Assembly: GCA_030037575.1 (NCBI GenBank)
Contig: JASHRB010000326.1
Location: 1 to 5,752 of the forward strand
From: Candidatus Sulfotelmatobacter sp.
GTDB lineage: Bacteria > Acidobacteriota > Terriglobia > Terriglobales > Acidobacteriaceae
Direction of reading: 5' to 3'
DNA: 5,752 bases
Shown: positions 1-5,752 of the stretch, in pieces
Layout of the letters: the number at the start of each line of letters is the position of its first letter
Position numbering within the stretch: the stretch's first letter is position 1
Program-made: the position numbers and the translations under genes
Notes under the pieces: model-generated
The model's database searches: none
What the model was told of the DNA's origin: nothing
The model's input: only the letters and a program-made list of their open reading frames with translations

Positions 1-471
1 AAGGCACAGAACGAGGCCGAGGCGCGTAAGAAAATTCAGATGATCAGCAACCGGCTGGACAGCGGCGACGACTTCGCGACCCTGGCCATGAATTATTCGG
101 AGGATCCGGAAACCTCGGGCAATGGCGGAGACCTGGGAACGGTGCCGGAGTCGTCGCTGCGCAACACCGACCCGGCCACGCGCGACCTGGTGTTGAAGCT
201 CAAACCCGGCCAGTATAGCCCGATTATCACCGTGCTCAATCCCGGGAGCAAGCAGATTGTTGGCTTCCGAATCGTAAAGTTGGTCGCCAAGGAGCCGGCC
301 GGACAGCGCGATTTATCAGACCCGCGGGTTCAACAGGCGATTCGTTCGCAACTTCATGATCGCCGGGAGCAGTTGCTGAAAGCCGCTTATTATGAGGTGC
401 TGCGCGACTCGGCTAAAGTGCAGAATTACTACGCGCAACAGATTCTCGCGACCAACGGACTCATGAAATAG
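1..471 (+). CDS. SurA/PpiC-type peptidyl-prolyl cis-trans isomerase, C-terminal part (5' end outside window)
   Basis: Frame 1 is open from the first base to a TAG at 469-471, giving 156 residues with no start in the window; the ATG at 40 is internal to the fold. The first ~90 visible residues match a parvulin (rotamase) domain: a charged helix, then 'DFATLAMNYSEDP', then 'GNGGDLG', then a 'LKPGQYSPII' strand and a final 'GFRIVKL' strand. A charged C-terminal helix follows (roughly residues 105-150, with 'RREQLLKAAYYEVLRD'), as in SurA-like chaperones, where it packs on the N-terminal domain. Family role: isomerising prolyl bonds and escorting outer-membrane proteins in the periplasm. The signal peptide, N-terminal chaperone domain and first parvulin strand lie upstream and cannot be checked. 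The gene runs head-on into the biotin-carrier gene with only five bases between stops. A non-SurA PpiC/PrsA-type foldase is the main alternative; the parvulin assignment itself is secure. Confidence 0.88.
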   Translation, partial: KAQNEAEARKKIQMISNRLDSGDDFATLAMNYSEDPETSGNGGDLGTVPESSLRNTDPATRDLVLKLKPGQYSPIITVLNPGSKQIVGFRIVKLVAKEPAGQRDLSDPRVQQAIRSQLHDRREQLLKAAYYEVLRDSAKVQNYYAQQILATNGLMK

Positions 472-476
472 CTGAA

Positions 477-971
477 TCACTCCACAATTGCCAGGACATC
501 GCCGGGATTCACCGCGGCGCCTTCACCGACAAGAATCTGGGCTAGCCTTCCCCTTTTGGGCGACTTGATTTCGTTCTGCATTTTCATCGCCTCCACCACC
601 AGGATGCCGCAGCCCGCTTCCACCTGGTCGCCTTCGCGAATTAAGATGCGAATCACCTTCCCGGGCATGGGCGCCGAGATTCTTCTCGGGCCGCGGTCGT
701 CGCTCGGGCGCGCGCGTCCGCGGAAGGAACGCGGGTCGTGCACCTCCGCGGCGTACCGCTGGCTGCCTACCCAGAGGTACAGACCGCTCCCCACATGCTC
801 TGACTTGATCTCATACGAGGAGGCTCCCAGGCGCAGAGAAAGCACATGGGGACCGACCAGAACGGCATCGATTTCGAGCTCCTTCCGGTTGAGTCGGCAA
901 GACCACCCGGGGTTCGCGCCATTGAGTTCGAGCCGGAAATTCTTGCCGTTGATGGTGATGTCGTGGAGCAT
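477..971 (-). CDS. Biotin carboxyl carrier (BT-BCCP-like) subunit of an acyl-CoA carboxylase
   Basis: This 164-residue protein ends in a biotinyl/lipoyl-attachment domain (about residues 97-164): 'APMPGKV' at 100-106, the biotinylation motif 'EAMKM' at 127-131 with acceptor Lys130, and a 'GEGAAVNPGDVLAIVE' end. The lysine sits 34 residues from the C-terminus, as usual for carrier domains. Residues 1-80 are short beta-rich stretches ('DITINGKNFRLEL', 'LYLWVGSQRYAAEV') resembling the BT barrel that precedes the carrier domain in propionyl- and methylcrotonyl-CoA carboxylase alpha chains. An arginine-rich linker (84-97) joins the halves. Expected role: carrying carboxybiotin from the biotin carboxylase to a carboxyltransferase in the cytoplasm. 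It lies 86 bases downstream of that carboxylase in the same orientation, so they are probably co-transcribed. An in-frame TGA just upstream makes the ATG at 971 the only conventional start, although no Shine-Dalgarno sequence is visible. A fatty-acid AccB is less likely given the BT-like N-terminus. Substrate unknown. Confidence 0.87.
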   Translation of the reverse strand: MLHDITINGKNFRLELNGANPGWSCRLNRKELEIDAVLVGPHVLSLRLGASSYEIKSEHVGSGLYLWVGSQRYAAEVHDPRSFRGRARPSDDRGPRRISAPMPGKVIRILIREGDQVEAGCGILVVEAMKMQNEIKSPKRGRLAQILVGEGAAVNPGDVLAIVE

Positions 972-1057
972 GAGAGGCAGCGGTCAGTTGCCAGCGATCA
1001 ATCGGCAGTTTGCCGTAGCCGACTGATCCTTTCTCAGATTGGGTTTGGCCTGATGGT

Positions 1058-2611
1058 TCAATGCAGAGCCTCGCGGCGGCCGGTGCGTTTCCAATTTGAT
1101 CGCTCCGCGGCCGAACTGGCGGGGAGCGCCGCATTCGGCCCGGTCACGCCGTTTGCGCCCAGAGCAGCGAAAAGGCCGGCGGCAAGGGCCGCGACTTCGG
1201 CTTCGGTGGCCTCGGCCCTCTCCGCCGCTCTCATTTCGATTTGCTTCCACAGGCGATCGAGAAAGCCGGTGTCGAGACGCGCGGCGCGGAAATTTTCGTC
1301 CGAAAGAATGCGCTGAAACAACGAGATATTGGTTGTAATACCGCCCACGAAGTATTCCTGGAGCGCCCGGGATAAATGGGAAATCGCCTGATCGCGATCG
1401 GCGCCGTAAGCGATCAGCTTGGCCAGCAGAGGATCGTAATCGATAGGCACGGACCAACCCTCATAGATTCCGCTGTCCAGCCGAATTCCCGGTCCCGAAG
1501 GCTCCTGCAAGAGGCTGATTTTGCCCGGGCTGGGGAAATAGTGGTTGTCCGGGTCTTCGGCGTAGATGCGGCATTCCATGGCGTGGCCGCGGAGGGTGAG
1601 ATCTTCCTGTTTGAAGGGCAACTTTTCGCCGGCGGCGATGCGAATCTGCAAGTGCACCAGATCGAGTCCGGTGACCAGTTCGGTGACGGGATGCTCGACC
1701 TGCAGGCGAGTATTCATCTCGAGAAAATAAAAGTTCCTGGGCCGATGGTTTCCGAAGCGATCATTTTCCGGCTGATCGAGGAGAAATTCAACGGTGCCGG
1801 CATTGGTGTAGGAAGCCGACTGAGCTGCGCGAACCGCGACTTCGCCCATTCGGCGGCGCAGCTCGGGATCGACGATGGGAGAGGGGGCTTCTTCCAATAC
1901 CTTTTGATGGCGACGCTGGATGGAGCATTCGCGCTCGCCGAGATACACGGTGTTGCCCAGCTCGTCGGCGACAATCTGCATTTCAATGTGGCGCGGATTG
2001 AGGATGGCCTTCTCGATATAAACTTCGCCCTCGCCGAATGCGCGTTGCGCTTCGCTGCGGGCGGCATCGAGCGCGGATTTGAGTTCGTCGCCAGAGGGCA
2101 CCAGCCTCATGCCTTTGCCGCCTCCTCCGGCGGCGGCTTTCAGCATGAGGGGATAACCGATTTTCGCGGCGACCTGCTGGGCCTGCTCCAACGACTCCAG
2201 CCCGCGTAAGGTACCGGGAACGAAGGGCAGGCCGGCTTTCTCCATAGCCTGACGGGCGCGAGTTTTCGATGCCATGGCCTGCATGGAAGCGGCAGTCGGA
2301 CCGATGAACTTAACCCTCGCCTCTGCGCAGGCGAGCGCGAACCCGGGATTCTCCGAGAGAAAGCCGTAACCGGGGTGAACGGCATCGGCGCCGGAGCGTC
2401 GGGCGGCATCGAGAATTTTCCCAATGTTGAGATAGGATTCGCTGGCCGCAGCGGAGCCGATGGGATATGCCTCGTCGGCTTTGCGGACGTGCAAAGACGC
2501 GCGATCGACGTCGGAGTAGACGGCCACGGCGGCGATTCCCATTTCGTGGCAGGCGCGAATGATGCGCAGGGCAATTTCGCCGCGATTGGCTATGAGAATT
2601 TTTTTGAACAT
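1058..2611 (-). CDS. Biotin carboxylase subunit of an acyl-CoA carboxylase (AccC/PccA-type)
   Basis: A 517-residue ATP-grasp enzyme that carboxylates biotin with bicarbonate and ATP. The start 'MFKKILIANRGEIALRIIRA' is the classic N-terminus of the family, and AGGA lies 10 bases before the ATG. Visible motifs: 'HPGYGFLSEN' (79-88), Lys116, Lys158, the glycine-rich loop 'GGGGKGM' (162-168), 'PRHIE' (206-210), 'GERECS' (225-230), 'QRRHQK' (232-237), 'EMNTRLQVEHP' (298-308) with the expected catalytic Glu and Arg302, and 'MECRIYAEDP' (345-354). The catalytic set looks complete. Two features differ from a plain ~450-residue AccC: an insertion of about 11 residues between 'GTVEFLL' and 'FYFLEMN', and an Ala-rich C-terminal tail of ~60 residues ending 'RTGRREALH'. 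That tail and 'DTGF' (447-450) resemble alpha chains of propionyl/methylcrotonyl-type carboxylases, cut before the BT and carrier domains, which the next gene supplies. Substrate depends on a carboxyltransferase not in this window. Confidence 0.94.
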   Translation of the reverse strand: MFKKILIANRGEIALRIIRACHEMGIAAVAVYSDVDRASLHVRKADEAYPIGSAAASESYLNIGKILDAARRSGADAVHPGYGFLSENPGFALACAEARVKFIGPTAASMQAMASKTRARQAMEKAGLPFVPGTLRGLESLEQAQQVAAKIGYPLMLKAAAGGGGKGMRLVPSGDELKSALDAARSEAQRAFGEGEVYIEKAILNPRHIEMQIVADELGNTVYLGERECSIQRRHQKVLEEAPSPIVDPELRRRMGEVAVRAAQSASYTNAGTVEFLLDQPENDRFGNHRPRNFYFLEMNTRLQVEHPVTELVTGLDLVHLQIRIAAGEKLPFKQEDLTLRGHAMECRIYAEDPDNHYFPSPGKISLLQEPSGPGIRLDSGIYEGWSVPIDYDPLLAKLIAYGADRDQAISHLSRALQEYFVGGITTNISLFQRILSDENFRAARLDTGFLDRLWKQIEMRAAERAEATEAEVAALAAGLFAALGANGVTGPNAALPASSAAERSNWKRTGRREALH

Positions 2612-2732
2612 TCGACGCTCGTCCTGCGGTGCCTCCAGAGGATCGTGCGCACACAGTTCCGCTTTCCTAGATTACATGATGGGGCCGAGATGCCACTGCC
2701 CCGAAGCTCAGATGCGAGGGGATCTCGAATCG
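2612..2732 (-). other. Intergenic spacer upstream of the biotin carboxylase gene
   Basis: This 121-base gap separates the glycosyltransferase stop from the carboxylase start on the same strand, long enough for a separate promoter. On the minus strand there is a TGTAAT (complement of 2671-2676), five of six matches to a -10 box, about 60 bases before the ATG. No recognisable -35 box sits 16-18 bases upstream of it. A weak inverted repeat, GGGGC (2681-2685) with GCCCC (2698-2702) and a 12-base loop, lacks a following T-run, so it is not a convincing terminator. Whether the carboxylase is transcribed with the glycosyltransferase or on its own is undecided. Confidence 0.3.
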
Positions 2733-3545
2733 TCATTCTGCAGGCAGGCGAAAGAAGCTGACGGCGAAGGGCGCCGGCGGCTCGGATCGTCCGCTATCCT
2801 GACTGGCGGGCGGGCGGGTAAAGCGATAGCGAAGCAGCGTCCAAATCGCCAGCCAGCCGTCGGAGTAGCGGATTTTCTTACCTTCGCCGGTCGAGCGGGG
2901 CACGTAAGAAATGGGCACTTCGGCGATGCGCTCGCCCATGCGACAGAGTTTTGCCGTCACTTCGGGGCAGAACTCAAAGCGCTGGCAGCGCAATTCGATC
3001 TGCGAGAGCAGCGAGCGGCGGAAGACCTTGTAACACGTGGCCTCGTCGTGAATGCCCGCGTTGTAGAGCAGATTGGTGAGTTTTGTCAGAAGCTTTGCGC
3101 CCAGAAAAAATCGCAGCCCGCGCTCGGGCCGGTCCGGGCGCACACCGTAGACCACGTTTGCCTGGCGTCGCTCGAGCGGCTCGAGCAGCGCGGGATAGTC
3201 GCGCGGATCATACTCCAGATCTGAATCCTGAATCAGAACGTACTCGCCGCGAGCGTAGCGGAGGGCCGAACGAATCGCCGCGCCTTTTCCGCAATTCCTT
3301 TGATGGAAAACCACGGTGACATCATTCGCCGGGGGCAAGGCGTGGAGTTTCTCGCGCGTGCCATCGGTCGAACCGTCGTCGACAATGATGACTTCCTTCT
3401 TTACCGGCGAGGCGTGGATGGCCTGGAGAAGCTCATCCAGGTGTGCGGCCTCGTTATAAACGGGAACGATCACGGACACGCAGCCCGCCCACCGTTCGCC
3501 GGCGGCCGGCCTATCCTGCGCGGATGCTTTCGGAGTCAGACTCAT
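2733..3545 (-). CDS. Family 2 glycosyltransferase, dolichyl-/polyprenyl-phosphate sugar synthase-like
   Basis: A 270-residue GT-A fold enzyme. Motifs in order: 'VSVIVPVYNEA' (23-33), 'VIIVDDGSTDGT' (52-63) for nucleotide binding, 'NCGKGAAIRSAL' (84-95), the DXD-type metal site in 'QDSDLEYDP' (106-114), 'DEATCYKVFRR' (167-177) and 'EFCPEVTAKL' (191-200). The final conserved stretch is 'GEGKKIRYSDG' (220-230), which in DPM1/GtrB-like enzymes precedes the membrane-associated end. The catalytic domain alone is present: there are no C-terminal transmembrane helices, only a Pro/Ser-rich tail. Family role: transfer of a sugar from a nucleotide donor to a polyprenyl phosphate on the cytosolic face; the exact sugar cannot be read from sequence. 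It is first in the minus-strand block and divergent from a GT39-like membrane transferase that could use its product. A GGAAG 13 bases before the ATG is a weak, rather distant ribosome site. A different GT2 acceptor is possible. Confidence 0.9.
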   Translation of the reverse strand: MSLTPKASAQDRPAAGERWAGCVSVIVPVYNEAAHLDELLQAIHASPVKKEVIIVDDGSTDGTREKLHALPPANDVTVVFHQRNCGKGAAIRSALRYARGEYVLIQDSDLEYDPRDYPALLEPLERRQANVVYGVRPDRPERGLRFFLGAKLLTKLTNLLYNAGIHDEATCYKVFRRSLLSQIELRCQRFEFCPEVTAKLCRMGERIAEVPISYVPRSTGEGKKIRYSDGWLAIWTLLRYRFTRPPASQDSGRSEPPAPFAVSFFRLPAE

Positions 3546-3650
3546 ATTTATGCCGTGACTTCCGCGGGTGCGAACTGGGTTCTCTTCCTTGTTGGACTTT
3601 TTAGCATAGTATCATCTGGAATCTAATGGCTTACTACCATCTCTAGTAGA
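3546..3650. promoter_or_regulatory. Divergent intergenic region, probable promoters for both glycosyltransferase genes
   Basis: These 105 bases lie between two divergently transcribed genes and are clearly more AT-rich than the flanking coding DNA, particularly 3590-3650, so each gene must find its promoter here or nearby. For the plus-strand gene the best -10 candidate is TCTAAT (3622-3627, five of six matches), with only a weak TTTAGC (3600-3605) as -35. TTGGAC (3592-3597) looks more like a -35 but is 24 bases away, too far. On the minus strand TACTAT or TATGCT around 3605-3613 are possible -10 boxes without a good partner. No clear operator palindrome is seen. Confidence 0.4.
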
Positions 3651-5207
3651 ATGGCGACCTCGGGCACGACCAAAAGCCACGATGCGGCGGGCGTGGCCAG
3701 CTCCCGTTCTTCCCCCGCAAGGGCAATGCCGCTTTCAACTTGGACTCTGTTTTTGGCGGTTGCCTCCGCAGCCGCGCTGCGCTTCCTGTTTCTCGCGCGC
3801 AAGCCCTTTTGGTTTGATGAGTGTTTCAGCGTAGAAGTGGCGCGGCTCGGTTGGCACGACTTCCTCCGCCTGTCCTGGTGGCGGGAAGCGAACATGTCGT
3901 TTTACTACGCGCTGCTGCGCGCCTGGCTGCATTTGGGTGGAAGTCCATTCTTTATCCGCAGTTTATCGGTCTTGGCTTCATTAGCCACTTTGCCGGCGAT
4001 CTACTGGCTGGGGCGGCAGTTATTCGATCGACGGGTGGGCATGATGGCGCTCGTGCTGATGAGCTCGAACGCATATTCGGTTCGGTATGCGCAGGAGGCC
4101 CGCAGTTACGCGTTGTTTTTGCTGCTGGCCACGCTGGCCAGTGGTTGCTTTGTGAGCTGTGTGCGGCTGCGGTCGCGGTGGAATTGCCGGGCGTACATTC
4201 TGACCGGCGTTTTGGCCACGTATGCGCACTTGTATGCGCTGTTGCTGTTAGCTTCCCACGGGTTGGCGCTCGGCGGGCGGACGGACGAGGAAGCCGGCCA
4301 AGCGTGGCCGCGAGCGGGCTTCCGCCCGGCATGGATTGCCATCGGCGTGGGAGTAAGCCCGTTGCTGGTGTTTGTGGCCAAGACCGGAGCCGGGCCGATT
4401 CGCTGGATTCCCCGGCCGAGTCCCCGCGATGTGCTCGAGTTCTTTGAGCACTTTGCGGGAAATGCCGGGCTGCCGTTGCTGTTGCTTTACGGGGCGGCCG
4501 GACTGGCCGCTATTCTGCCCCTGAGAGGGCGCCTACTGAAATCGGGGGCGGACGGGCGGGTCTGGCGAGTCCGATTTCTGCTGATCTGGCTGCTGTTCCC
4601 CGTGGCGCTATGCCTCGTCCTTTCCTTGGCGCGTCCGCTTTTTCTGGGGAGGTATTTCATTTTTTGCCTGCCCCCATTTGTCATTCTGGCCGCGGCCGGG
4701 CTAGCCAGCCTGCGGAAGGCATGGATGCTCGGGGTTTGCCTGGCGGCCATGCTTTTGTTTTCCCTACAGGGAACGTTTTTGTACTACGATCACGACTTTG
4801 ATTTGCAGCGCGACCATTCGCAAGCGGCCGCGAACTATATTTACGATCATGCGCTGCCGGGCGATGCGATTCTGTTCCACATCGCGGAAGCACGGATTCC
4901 CTATGAGTTTTTTGTGGGACTCCGAGAGCAGGCGGCGGGCGCCGGTCCGAGGCCTGAACCGCAGATCGTTTTCCCCCGGCACGGTGATCGTCTGGATTAT
5001 CGCGATGTCACCGGAAACCCGACCGCCGAGTTCTTGCAATCGCTGGCAGGAAGATACGCACGAGTCTGGGTGGTTCTGATGAGCAATGGGCGGGCTCGAA
5101 AACCCGATCCGACGACCTTTACGATTGAGCAAACCCTCGAAAAGTCTTTCCCCCACGGCGAGCAGCAGAGTTTTCCGCAAGTGGAGGTGTGGTTGTACAG
5201 CAAGTGA
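3651..5207 (+). CDS. GT39-like multi-pass membrane glycosyltransferase (PMT/ArnT-type GT-C)
   Basis: A 518-residue integral membrane protein. The first hydrophobic helix (about 30-48) is followed by 'KPFWFDECFS' (51-60), whose Asp56-Glu57 match the conserved acidic pair in the first periplasmic loop of GT-C enzymes. 'MSFYYALLRAWL' (82-93), 'FIRSLSVLASLATLPAIYWLGRQLF' in parts (101-125) and 'RYAQEARSYAL' (145-155) are hallmark stretches of the GT39/PMT_2 group. I count about ten likely membrane helices up to residue ~373, including the 'RYFIFCLPP' segment (334-342), then a soluble C-terminal domain of ~140 residues, presumably periplasmic. Family role: moving a sugar from a polyprenyl-phosphate donor to a lipid, glycan or protein at the outer face of the inner membrane; the acceptor is unknown. 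The ATG at 3651 has no good ribosome site. Met26 (ATG at 3726), preceded by AAGGG but very close to it, would drop a Ser/Ala-rich leader and is an alternative start. Confidence 0.88.
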   Translation: MATSGTTKSHDAAGVASSRSSPARAMPLSTWTLFLAVASAAALRFLFLARKPFWFDECFSVEVARLGWHDFLRLSWWREANMSFYYALLRAWLHLGGSPFFIRSLSVLASLATLPAIYWLGRQLFDRRVGMMALVLMSSNAYSVRYAQEARSYALFLLLATLASGCFVSCVRLRSRWNCRAYILTGVLATYAHLYALLLLASHGLALGGRTDEEAGQAWPRAGFRPAWIAIGVGVSPLLVFVAKTGAGPIRWIPRPSPRDVLEFFEHFAGNAGLPLLLLYGAAGLAAILPLRGRLLKSGADGRVWRVRFLLIWLLFPVALCLVLSLARPLFLGRYFIFCLPPFVILAAAGLASLRKAWMLGVCLAAMLLFSLQGTFLYYDHDFDLQRDHSQAAANYIYDHALPGDAILFHIAEARIPYEFFVGLREQAAGAGPRPEPQIVFPRHGDRLDYRDVTGNPTAEFLQSLAGRYARVWVVLMSNGRARKPDPTTFTIEQTLEKSFPHGEQQSFPQVEVWLYSK

Positions 5208-5256
5208 GCTCACAAAGCCGCTGTCAAAAGCTACGGTTTGATGGCGACGTTCTGGC

Positions 5257-5286
5257 AAAATGCAAAAGCCCCGGATGGCCGGGGCT
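5257..5286 (-). terminator. Rho-independent terminator of the tetratricopeptide gene
   Basis: AGCCCCGG (5267-5274) and CCGGGGCT (5279-5286) form a perfect 8-base-pair stem with a 4-base loop. On the minus strand the stem is followed by TTTTGCATTTT, giving the U-rich tail of an intrinsic terminator, 32 bases past the stop of the minus-strand gene. On the plus strand the stem is followed by CAGGGCTCTTG with no T-run, so it should act mainly on minus-strand transcripts. The rest of this 111-base convergent gap (5208-5318) shows nothing else, including no separate terminator for the plus-strand gene. Confidence 0.8.
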
Positions 5287-5318
5287 CAGGGCTCTTGATG
5301 GCTGCCGCTGCTGAGACC

Positions 5319-5752
5319 TCACTGTTTCTGATCCATGGTAATGCCGCCCTGCTGGCCGGGCTGCTTTTCAGCCTTGGCCTTTTTGGTGGCCAAAGTCTTA
5401 TCGACCCAGGCATCGGCGGTTTTCAGATCTTCCTGGCGGGCGGCGAGATCGTCGCACTCCACATCGGCCTTCTCGCGGTACATCAGGTTCAGGTAGGCCA
5501 TGGCGTCGTCATAATCGGGGCGAAGCTGAATCGCCTTATTCAGATTATCGATGCCCTCCTGGATCAGAGGGTCATTTTTCTCTTTCAGCTCTTCGCAAAC
5601 TTTTTTCTGATCTTTGCTTTTCGCGTTCAGTTCCTCATCCGGCTTCAGGCCAAGCTTGGCGCGCTCTTCCATGCGGGGCTGATAGCAGGCGGTCCAATCG
5701 ATGACGCCGACGGAGTAATAAGGTTCGGCGTCGTTGGGATCGAGGTCGGCGG
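5319..5752 (-). CDS. Tetratricopeptide-repeat protein, C-terminal part (5' end outside window)
   Basis: The reading frame stays open from the TGA (5319-5321) to the window edge, so the Met codon at 5672 is internal: upstream in the same frame the codons give 'DPNDAEPYYSVGVIDWTACY', ending a TPR-type unit. 144 residues are visible. A second unit, 'GIDNLNKAIQLRPDYDDAM' plus 'YLNLMYREKAD', fits the TPR helix-turn-helix pattern ('NKAIQLRPDYDDA'). Between the two is a charged insertion rich in Lys and Glu, and the C-terminus is a hydrophilic tail with 'KKAKAEK' and Gln/Gly residues. TPR folds mediate protein-protein contacts; no catalytic motif is visible and the true function is unknown. Since the start is missing, a signal peptide or lipobox cannot be judged. 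The gene converges with the GT39-like gene and ends at its own hairpin terminator. TPR assignment is firm, role open. Confidence 0.8.
   Translation of the reverse strand, partial: ADLDPNDAEPYYSVGVIDWTACYQPRMEERAKLGLKPDEELNAKSKDQKKVCEELKEKNDPLIQEGIDNLNKAIQLRPDYDDAMAYLNLMYREKADVECDDLAARQEDLKTADAWVDKTLATKKAKAEKQPGQQGGITMDQKQ

Noticed and set aside
984..1457. A minus-strand frame that could bridge the carboxylase and carrier genes as a frameshifted fusion
   Set aside because: Its sequence is low-complexity and Arg/Ser-rich, it overlaps the conserved C-terminal part of the carboxylase out of frame, and the carrier gene has its own start after an in-frame stop.
1376..2209. A 277-codon open frame on the plus strand opposite the biotin carboxylase gene
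   Set aside because: It lies wholly antisense to a gene with a complete set of family motifs, shows no recognisable domain, and GC-rich coding DNA commonly leaves such antisense frames open.
2681..2702. GGGGC/GCCCC inverted repeat as a terminator after the GT2 gene
   Set aside because: The stem is only five base pairs with a 12-base loop and no T-run follows on either strand.
2559..3224. A 221-codon plus-strand frame spanning the carboxylase start, the spacer and the GT2 gene
   Set aside because: It crosses the ends of two real minus-strand genes, has no recognisable domain and no supporting ribosome site.
3821..4447. A 208-codon open frame on the plus strand inside the GT39-like gene, plus several antisense frames over the same gene
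   Set aside because: They overlap a convincing membrane glycosyltransferase in another frame, and the translations are Arg/Ala/Pro-rich without motifs, as expected for shadow frames.
5319..5672. A complete 117-residue gene starting at the Met codon at 5672
   Set aside because: The same frame continues without a stop to the window edge and the upstream residues fit a TPR unit, so the Met is internal and the gene is partial.

Overview
The window is GC-rich bacterial DNA with tightly packed genes: five protein-coding genes or gene parts, no RNA gene, no mobile element and no CRISPR array. It reads like chromosome of a Gram-negative environmental bacterium. The style of the SurA/parvulin fragment, the split biotin enzyme and the tetratricopeptide gene reminds me of Acidobacteriota. 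That assignment is recall-based inference, not something the sequence proves.

Layout. Bases 1-471 (+) are the 3' end of a SurA/PpiC-type periplasmic peptidyl-prolyl isomerase. Only five bases separate it from a convergent minus-strand block. In transcription order that block is a family 2 glycosyltransferase (3545-2733), a biotin carboxylase (2611-1058) and a small protein carrying a biotin-attachment domain (971-477). A 105-base, relatively AT-rich divergent region (3546-3650) separates the glycosyltransferase from a plus-strand gene (3651-5207) for a multi-pass GT39-like membrane glycosyltransferase. That gene converges on the 3' end of a tetratricopeptide-repeat gene (5752-5319, minus, running off the window), which ends in a clear intrinsic terminator.

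How the genes fit together. The biotin carboxylase and the biotin-carrier protein together make up the alpha half of an acyl-CoA carboxylase, split into two chains at the boundary after the carboxylase domain and its linker. The carboxyltransferase (beta) half that would fix the substrate is not in the window. The two divergent glycosyltransferases could form a donor/acceptor pair: a cytosolic polyprenyl-phosphate sugar synthase-like enzyme and a membrane GT-C enzyme that uses such lipid-linked sugars. This is inferred from family and proximity. The parvulin fragment points to envelope protein folding. I see no convincing undescribed system here; the most notable points are the split carboxylase, a loop insertion next to its active site, and the glycosyltransferase pair.
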